Shown here one piece after another: positions 57,257 to 64,000 of a DNA stretch of 64,000 nucleotides (position 1 is the stretch's first letter; each line of letters opens with the position of its first letter). Source of the stretch: Allacma fusca (taxonomy: Eukaryota > Arthropoda > Collembola > Symphypleona > Sminthuridae); NCBI GenBank assembly GCA_947179485.1, contig OX359246.1, positions 37,055,632-37,119,631 of the forward strand. Direction: 5' to 3'. The notes beneath the pieces were generated by a model. The model was not told the origin of the DNA. It saw only the letters and a list, made by a program, of their open reading frames with translations, and searched no databases. The translations under genes and the position numbers were made by a program.

Positions 57257-57408
57257 TTTAATTGATTAAACAAGACTTACCTTGAGGTTTAATCATAATT
57301 ATATGAGCGACTCGTCCGAATATATTACATATTCTCTTCATCTCGTGGACTGACACGTAGATGAGGCTACTACCATGTAATACAGAGGACGAGTCGCGAA
57401 ATATAATT
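57257..57408. mobile_element. 150-bp foldback with DIRS ends
   Basis: Its left side (TTGATTAAACAAGACTTACC, then GGTTTAATCATAATTATATG and CTCGTCCGAATATATTAC) matches the unique outer part of one DIRS end at 15981-16050. Its right side (GAGGACGAGTCGCGAAATATAATTA) matches the other DIRS end at 20761-20787. The middle of about 50 bp is unrelated. The arms GCGACTCGTCC / GGACGAGTCGC are inverted. It is therefore a miniature, non-coding derivative carrying both DIRS extremities. Divergence from the full-length element suggests a related subfamily. Confidence 0.75.
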
Positions 57409-57589
57409 ACTCACTTCTGGCGTAGTACGCACTGCGAATCGCAAATAAACGACTGGAAAATTGTACACGCGTCGGATAAAACAATGCGACTGCTAATTCC
57501 TGTGAAATAATCATTCCTATACATATCTACATATGTATATACCTTATGTATACGGCAACTTTACCAACATGGAGTGATCCTTATGACAA

Positions 57590-58263
57590 CATATGACTAT
57601 AGTTTTCAATACAATAAATCAGATTAACTCCTGTAGATACTTCCAGGTAGATTTTAAAACCAATTAATTTTCTACGAAGGAAGTTGAACTCATAAATCCA
57701 TAATAATACAAATCCACCAAAAAACATTACATTTGACTAACATTAACACACTGCGTGGGGCTCAGAGACAATTGAATAATAAATACTTACGTAGTTCCAT
57801 TAATGATTCAATGATTAATTTCAAGTGAACTCAACCGCAAACAAATGCCAGAGCCAAATAAAGTATCACAAGAATTTATCTGGTTAAAAAATTGTGTAAA
57901 CAAAACAGAACGTCCTGACGTAAATGCTTTTAATTTTTTTTAAACAAAGGGTTTAAAAAGATATGAAACAAATTAATGGACCCCTGACGCATCACAATCG
58001 ACAATAAAATAATTTCACCTTTATTTAATGTAATTCTGATCATCCATTAACTGACATCTGACACCGTCTTACCTGGCCTTATCACAACGTGGAAACTCAT
58101 GACGCGCGTGTAAATTGAGGGAACAAAAGAAAACAATTAGAGGAACCATTTCCAAGGCATCATGTTACAGTATACAAATATTTGCTAAATTAATTGAAAC
58201 GTTTGAAGATCATTTGTTTTTTCCACGCGTACTAATTTCCCAAGTGTAATGAACCCCAACGAG
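57590..58263. other. upstream part of third duplicated unit
   Basis: Matches the segments starting near 38340 and 49390 (ACAATAAATCAGATTAACTC, TGCGTGGGGCTCAGAGACA, GCATCACAATCGACAATAAA) and ends in the shared promoter block. It contains no exon. Confidence 0.6.
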
Positions 58264-58271
58264 TATAAAAG
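58264..58271 (+). promoter_or_regulatory. TATA box of mucin-like gene 4
   Basis: TATAAAAG 110 bp upstream of the ATG at 58374, followed by GGAACTGATCATCATTCAAC as in gene 2. Confidence 0.8.
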
Positions 58272-58373
58272 CTAGTGGGATTACTGGAACTGATCATCAT
58301 TCAACTCTAGTAGCTTCCTAGTTCCATCACTTTGAAGATCTTGAGTTGTAAGTTCTCACTTTTGTCTGCAACC

Positions 58374-59143
58374 ATGCATTTCAAACTAATTCTTTTGGCA
58401 GTCTGTATTTCGGTTACAGTCACGTACGTACAGGGTCAAGGAAGTAGGCGTAAGTACAAAATTTGATTCTGTACCAATAAAAATTGTATTTCTTACTTCC
58501 AATAATTTTTTCTACCGTTGACTGTAGCAGTTTGTAATGGACTAATTCCGTATGAAAAACCACTTGGAGCAAGGAACCCGGGAAAATGCGTAGAATGCCG
58601 ATGCTTTCCATTTTTAGAATTTTGTGGACCCCGGGGTTAGTAATAATTTTATTACAAATTTTTAGTATTTTTTTATTTGACTCATATTTGTGATTACTGT
58701 TAATAAAACCTCTCTGTACAGTGTTCGACTGTAAATCTGCTGCCACCACCCCAAACGCTGCAACAACCACACAATCAACAGTTGCAAATGAAACGACCGT
58801 GGCTGCCGGAACATCCTCTACTTCTGCAAGCACAGCTGCCCCAGGAGGGGGATTACCTGGACTTCCATCTGTACCAACGATACCACCAGTACCCACAGTC
58901 CCTTCTTTACCCACGGTACCATCCGCTCCAACAACTCCAGAAGCACCAACCACACCATCCGTGCCAACAACTCCAGAAGCACCAACCACACCATCCGTTC
59001 CAACAACTCCGGAGGTACCAACCACACCATCCCTGCCAACAACTCCGGAGGTACCAACCACGCCATCCCTGCCAACAGTACCATCTTCCACAGATGTCTC
59101 GTCGGATGCAAGCGCATCTACGGAAGCAACTACTTCTACCTAA
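58374..59143 (+). CDS. secreted six-cysteine mucin-like protein 4
   Basis: Exons 58374-58449, 58528-58635 and 58722-59143, phase-1 introns, 201 aa. Same signal peptide as genes 2 and 3 (MHFKLILLAVCISVTVTYVQ), then a shorter linker GQGSRP. Cysteine module: VC, NGLIPYEKPLGARNPGKC, VEC, RC, FPFLEFC, and VFDCKSA in exon 3. The tail differs from genes 2 and 3: a PGGGLPGLPSVPT segment followed by about four 12-residue repeats of the TTPEAPTTPSVP type encoded by 36-bp DNA repeats. The Pro/Thr repeats suggest an extended, O-glycosylated stalk. Canonical splice sites and an open frame indicate an intact gene. Function unknown. Confidence 0.88.
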
Positions 59144-60618
59144 TCAAAAAATGTTGTCTGGTGACCCTTGACAGGTTAAAATGTTTAACATTCTTGGGTC
59201 TTCACAGTTAGCATTACACACACTATGAGCCTATCTAATATGTTAAAAGATTTAATTGGTTATGTAATTCGGTTCTACAAGATAAAAAATAAAATGCAAG
59301 TTTAGAAAATCCAGATTTTTTTGTTTTTGTTCTTTCCTTATTCCGAATTCCAAAATAATAGCGCAGACATCACAACAGGGTACAGTGTCAAGGGTGAAAA
59401 CCTGTATTTAATATTGACTCCTTGCGACACTTTAATAAAGATTAATAATACTAAGGGTACTGAAACAGCATTGGTATTATTTCCCATTTGTCTTTTGAAA
59501 ATTCCTCTTACTCTAAGAATCATTTCTAGTCTTTCTTGTAAATTGTAAGTGAACCGGAACTACTAATTGAACTTGCAAGTTCAGTTCAATTGCAATTATT
59601 TTACACAAAACAATTTCATATTTCGGTGGAAGTTCAATCTACTTAAATTGCAATTACAAAAGGATTAAATGCTCTAAATTAGCTGTTCGGCACAACTGAA
59701 ATTGTAAGAACTTCAAATGCAAGTACTTGCAATTGCAAAAAGTTTCAATTCTAAAACTTACGTATCAATTTAATTGTAACTTGAGATTTCTAACTTCGAA
59801 TTTGAGCACAAAAATCCGCAAAATGCCAAATTTTGATTTCCATTGCTTCTGATGGGGATGCGATGTCCTGTGGGACACGGTGCGGGAATGGTTCACGACG
59901 GTAACAGATTTGATGATCTTAATGCATCAAAACTTGTATAATGGTATCACATTAGCCAAAATTCTTCAAAGAACCTTCAATTAATTTACATTGCCCATAT
60001 TATACACTTTTCAGCCTCTAAATATCCAATCAAGTTTGGTAATGCCGGCCCAAGTTGACTAACTTTAAACCACAAAACGACACGTTTATTTTGGTCCTTG
60101 TGATATAGTGGGGCCATTTTTGATGCATTAAGGCTTCTGTTTATTTACGAATTCCTCACAACATTTTTGCCTGCAGACCTTGTGCACCAAGTTTTAATAA
60201 AATCTAATAACAGATTCTTGTGTTATCATAGCGCTGCCCGTAAAAAAACCCGGTATACCTCCGAAATGATTTTGACCGATTGAGCTCATCTAGTATTAGA
60301 CCTGGAGGCTATGTGAACAAAGTTAGAGGAAAATCCTATAACGGGTTGTTGAGTAATCGTGTCCACACACAAGTATAGACGGACAACCTGCACAAACCCA
60401 TAAGTGATAAGGGGCGCTAGCGCTGCTCTTAAAAAGTAAAATACTTGCAGATATATTAAATATTTACTAATTATAACGTACATGTCTGACATATGGTAAT
60501 CAAAAAAAGTATTTTGGCATTATTCTGTCATTTTTTGTACAGCTGAACTAAAGCGCATGAGAGCTGAAGTTCCAAGCTGAAGTGGGTGGTTGTTTTGTAA
60601 AAAAAAACTTTAGTCAAA
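59144..60618. other. gene-poor stretch with CAATTGCAATT words
   Basis: Between about 59540 and 59800 the sequence is rich in TTGCAATT / AACTTGCAAGTT words similar in style to the subterminal arrays of the hAT-like elements, but no ends or duplications were identified. No exon. The part nearest 60618 is the 3' untranslated region of the P450 gene. Confidence 0.4.
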
Positions 60619-63149
60619 CTAGCGTGAATTGAACTTCATCCGAATCCCATTTTTAGCTCTCAGAACCAATTCAGCCACGGCTTTAACCTTGTCCGGGGTA
60701 TGGAGTGACTGAACTTGAAAATTCCGAAATATATTTGCAAGAATCGTCTTCACTTCTGCCATTGCAAACTTTTGACCGATGCAATTTCGGGAGCCAGCAG
60801 AGAACGGTATGTAGGCGTAGGGATGACGTTTGAGAGTATTCTCCAGGGAAAATCTTTCCGGACGGTACTCTTCGGGTTGTGGGAAATTATCTGGATCTCT
60901 GTGAGCTGAGTAGGCATTCAATACAATCAATGCTTCTTTCGGTATGATTGAGCCATCATCTAAAAATTGCCCACATTATTAACGATTGAGCTAAAATATC
61001 TAATTTAAATAATTTAAACTTGAAGCATTTTATTTTATTGAAATGACTTAAGTTACCTAGTTTAAAATCTTGGAACACAGCTCGCGAGATTAACGGTACA
61101 CTTGGGTACAGTCGCAGGGCTTCTTTAATGCACATTTCCAAATATTTTAGTTTTGGTAAATCCGCAGACTCGACCTCCCGTGTTTTATCATCTCCGAAAA
61201 TCCCGTCCAACTCTTCATGTACGACTGCCTGTGTGCTCATAAGGTTTTTATTTAAAATTAGAAAGTCATTAAAGCTAATACACTCATATTATGAAATGTA
61301 TACGGCTTCGCTGAATCCTGCAAAGATGTACTCTACGCATGTCATTTGAACTTATTTTTTGCTAAACGTAACGCCATAATTGTAAATTGGGCCCACCTGT
61401 TGTAAAGGATTAAGTCCGAGTAAGTAAATTGCCCAAGATATAGCAGCTGCAGTTGTGTCATGACCCTGTCATACATTCAACATTATTTAAACCGGCCTGG
61501 ACTGGATTTTTAATTTTAGTTTCTAGATTCTGACCATACCTCGAACATAAAAGTATCCGTCTCGGCTTGGATGTCTTCATCTGTCATTTCATATTCCCCA
61601 GCTGCTTGAATATTTAGCAGCAAATCCAGAAAAGCAAATCTTTCTGCAATTTTAATAAATAATTGTGCTGTGAATTAAAATTAAAAGCTATTTGAAGCTG
61701 AGAATTTTCCGCACGAGATTAAATCCAGCTTACGTTTTGTACCAAAGTACCCACTCTCATCGTCGTCATTATTACTTTGTTGTAAAAACTGTGAAGCTTT
61801 TTTAGAGGCAAATGTTTTCTTCCGTTCTTTTATAACCTGTAAATTATTCCCAGAGGGATGTTAATAATATCTTACCATCTTTCATATATTTTAACGACCT
61901 TTTAATTTAAAATACGTTTCCAAACCTCTGCTGTAAAGGAGTGTAAAATTTTACGATTGGCTTTTTCCTCCTTGCCACACTTCGACAAATAATTCCAAAT
62001 TATAGAGTTTTGAAACCAAGGGTTAGTCATTCTCATCCATAGGAGTTCAGACTCTCTCAAGGTTGCTCGTAAAAACGGATTGTTTTCATCAAGTAACGAA
62101 TTTAATTGTTTCCCCATTGCAGTTTCTACGATGCAGAATAAAATTATTAGGCAAGCGTACAATTATTCATAAATTAATGTTCCACATAAATCGTACCACA
62201 AATCACGTCGAGGGTACAACGATTAACGATTCCTTGTATTTCGCATTCTTTGTCCTCAAATTTCTTCAAAACGTTCACCAGAACCTTGGAATTGTCATCA
62301 AATATGGGCTGGAAGTTTTCCAAAATTTTGAAATGGAAAGCAGGTGTGAGGAGCTTTCTATGTGTGTACCACTTTTTCCCTGCAATTAGGTTCAATCATT
62401 TACAATATATCCAACAAAACCATTGCAATTACAGACTACAAATTCGGAATTTTAGAAAGTAAATACATTTGTCGTTAAAGAGGCAAAATGTCTACACTTA
62501 ATGTTTAAGCAAAGCAAGTAGGTCATTTTGGCTCTTTAGGGGGGGGGAAAGGCTAAACTGAACCTTTGCTGATTAGTAGACCATCACCAAGCCAGACCTT
62601 CACATGATTGTAAAATGAGGACTTTTCGATTAGTTCGGGAGATTTGGCAACTTTCTAAAACAAATTAAAAAAAAATGAAGTTTCAGAAATTTAATATGGA
62701 AAGTTGTACCGAAGAATACATTGAACATTTCAATACTAGATTAATTCAATAGAATCAAAAGATTTACTTCTATATCAATTGGGTTAGACAGCATTAACAC
62801 TTTAAAGTAGCTGCCGTAATACACTCTGCAGCGCTTCCCATATTGTCTCAACCAGCCGTCCAAAACTGTCAGCGTGTCTAAACGTGATAATATGATATTC
62901 GGATGTAACAACTTATTACATATCCTCCTTTTATTTCTGGAATTTTATTATAATACCCTCTGGATTGACAAACATGTAGCCATGTCCTGCGATTGGATAA
63001 TCCTTATAACCTGGGAATTTTTTTAACATCCGATCCAGCCGACTCTCATGAACAAATACAGCCCAGTATAGAATTGCAACTAGCCCCGTTGCAACAGCCC
63101 ATGCCCAATTGCAGTTGACAGGTATTACTCCCAGGACATTGCCAGACAT
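60619..63149 (-). CDS. CYP4: cytochrome P450, CYP4 family
   Basis: A haem-thiolate monooxygenase of the endoplasmic reticulum; CYP4 enzymes typically hydroxylate fatty acids, hormones and xenobiotics. Ten exons: 63149-62957, 62877-62768, 62654-62564, 62379-62197, 62125-61926, 61836-61734, 61643-61540, 61465-61397, 61228-61057 and 60959-60619. They join with matching phases into 521 aa, a normal length. An N-terminal membrane anchor (about residues 10-33, AWAVATGLVAILYWAVFV) is followed by a proline-containing hinge, WLGDGLL, and KWYTHRKLLTPAFHF (helix C). CTLDVICETAMG follows. The CYP4 signature EVDTFMFEGHDTT contains the oxygen-activating Thr and spans an exon junction. EALR is the ExxR motif, and PFSAGSRNCIG holds the haem-ligating Cys. 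All key residues are present. An AG acceptor at about 63174 suggests a 5' untranslated exon further upstream. The subfamily cannot be fixed without alignment. Confidence 0.94.
62476..62538. repeat. short hairpin repeat, copy 2, in a P450 intron
   Basis: TAAAGAGGCAAAATG at 62476-62490 pairs with CATTTTGGCTCTTTA at 62524-62538 (one mismatch). The loop contains TTTAAGCAAAGCAAG. In inverted orientation it resembles the hairpin at 8572-8645. It lies in the P450 intron between 62379 and 62564. A poly-G run follows at 62540-62548. Confidence 0.55.
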
Positions 63150-64000
63150 TCTTGTTTCTATTTTAAAATGTCCTGAAAAAAACAAACAAAATTCTAAATG
63201 CTGGTAAAATAATTGGAATAAAATATTTTGGAAAATCGGCAAAAAAGAATCTGCTTGCAATGTACATATGAATGGTACGTGAAGCCCCGATTGGTGAACA
63301 ACGCTTCCCTTCAATTCCATCCCGTTCTGTTTACTTATTGGGGATTTCTAATAGTTTGTATTACATTACCCTCAATATACCAGTATTACCTCCCAAATTT
63401 TTTTAACACCCTATTATTACCAGTACCCCCTAACTAAGTACAGATATACACCATTTCCTCAAAACCAAAATGGACTCTCATTCCAAATTAAATCAACTAA
63501 ATAACAACCAAGAATACATTTTTAATTTACAAAATACGGTTCATTTCTTTTAGATTTTGGGTCAGCTCAGGACTCCTGAAAAACGGCAATACCATTTGAC
63601 TAGGATCTTGTATCCCAGTAGTTATTAGCTCATTGACAAGCTATTTAATTGCCCTATACAAAATCATCATACTAACTTCGAAATCTTGTCGAACGTCAAA
63701 ATCTTGGCAGGGTAATAATAAAAAATACCTATTTTTGAATCAACATTTCGACATACGTTTTCGTCAACAAGGATTATCTGAGAAATTGTTTGATAGCAGA
63801 TTGAGTAGATTATAGTTTGTTTGAATTTGACATTTTCAAATTCATGTTGACTACTCTGTAGGACTTGAAGTGTAAAACAAGTTGAATGATACATATTTTC
63901 AGTTAGACTATGGTAAGTTGTATATTTAAAAATATATATACGTATATACATATTATATATATTAAAAACAATTTATGAAAAACTTTCGGGATGCCTCGCT
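63150..64000. other. upstream region of the P450 gene
   Basis: Contains the probable 5' untranslated exon start (acceptor TTTTTTTCAG on the minus strand at about 63174-63183) and presumably the promoter. No further coding exon is supported. AT dinucleotide-rich sequence lies near 63920-63962. Confidence 0.4.

Noticed and set aside
58818..59171. Leu/Trp-rich and Gln/His/Pro-rich frames over mucin-like gene 4
   Set aside because: They are alternative-frame readings of the 36-bp Pro/Thr repeats.

Overview
This is a eukaryotic window, AT-rich, with short phase-conserved GT-AG introns. The sequence does not name the organism. A full-length CYP4-type P450, a DIRS retrotransposon, a Tc1 remnant and many hAT-like elements fit an arthropod (springtail or insect) best; that is an inference. 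There is one 200-base run of N (34534-34733). I saw no rRNA, tRNA or CRISPR.

Left part (1-12.4 kb): mostly non-coding. It holds a 1.5-kb hAT-type element packed with GACTGA words, a partly resolved minus-strand gene of unknown function (6.0-7.4 kb), and a 797-bp hAT-type element (10872-11668). 12.4-26.6 kb: two tandem minus-strand terminal nucleotidyltransferase (TUTase) genes. The upstream copy (21533-26638, 12 exons, 1022 aa) has a degenerate nucleotidyltransferase module followed by an intact one. The downstream copy (12443-15147, 8 exons, 519 aa) has only one intact module. A structurally complete DIRS retrotransposon (15977-20786; gag, RT/RNase H, tyrosine recombinase, inverted ends, internal complementary region) sits between them. 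A near-identical inverted copy of the 797-bp element lies in an intron of the upstream TUTase.

26.6-36.3 kb: gene-poor. It holds a 929-bp hAT-type element with CCTATA words and a 2.4-kb element with 494-bp inverted arms. 36.6-59.2 kb: a four-member tandem family of plus-strand secreted proteins. Each has a signal-peptide exon, an exon carrying five of six cysteines, and a last exon with the sixth cysteine and a Thr/Ala/Pro/Ser mucin-like tail; all introns are phase 1 and each gene has a TATA box. The last three sit in a recognisable triplicated segment whose spacers are filled with mobile elements: a 3-kb hAT-type element with another nested inside (itself carrying a 39-bp minisatellite), a Tc1 remnant, three hAT-type elements, a 1056-bp long-TIR element and a tiny DIRS-ended foldback.

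60.6-63.15 kb: a complete ten-exon minus-strand CYP4 cytochrome P450 (521 aa). The main unifying signal is that eight or nine different non-autonomous elements share one architecture: 8-bp target duplications, short CA/TA-starting inverted ends, and long subterminal arrays of a short family-specific word. The second is the six-cysteine mucin gene family. I did not recognise either as a named system.
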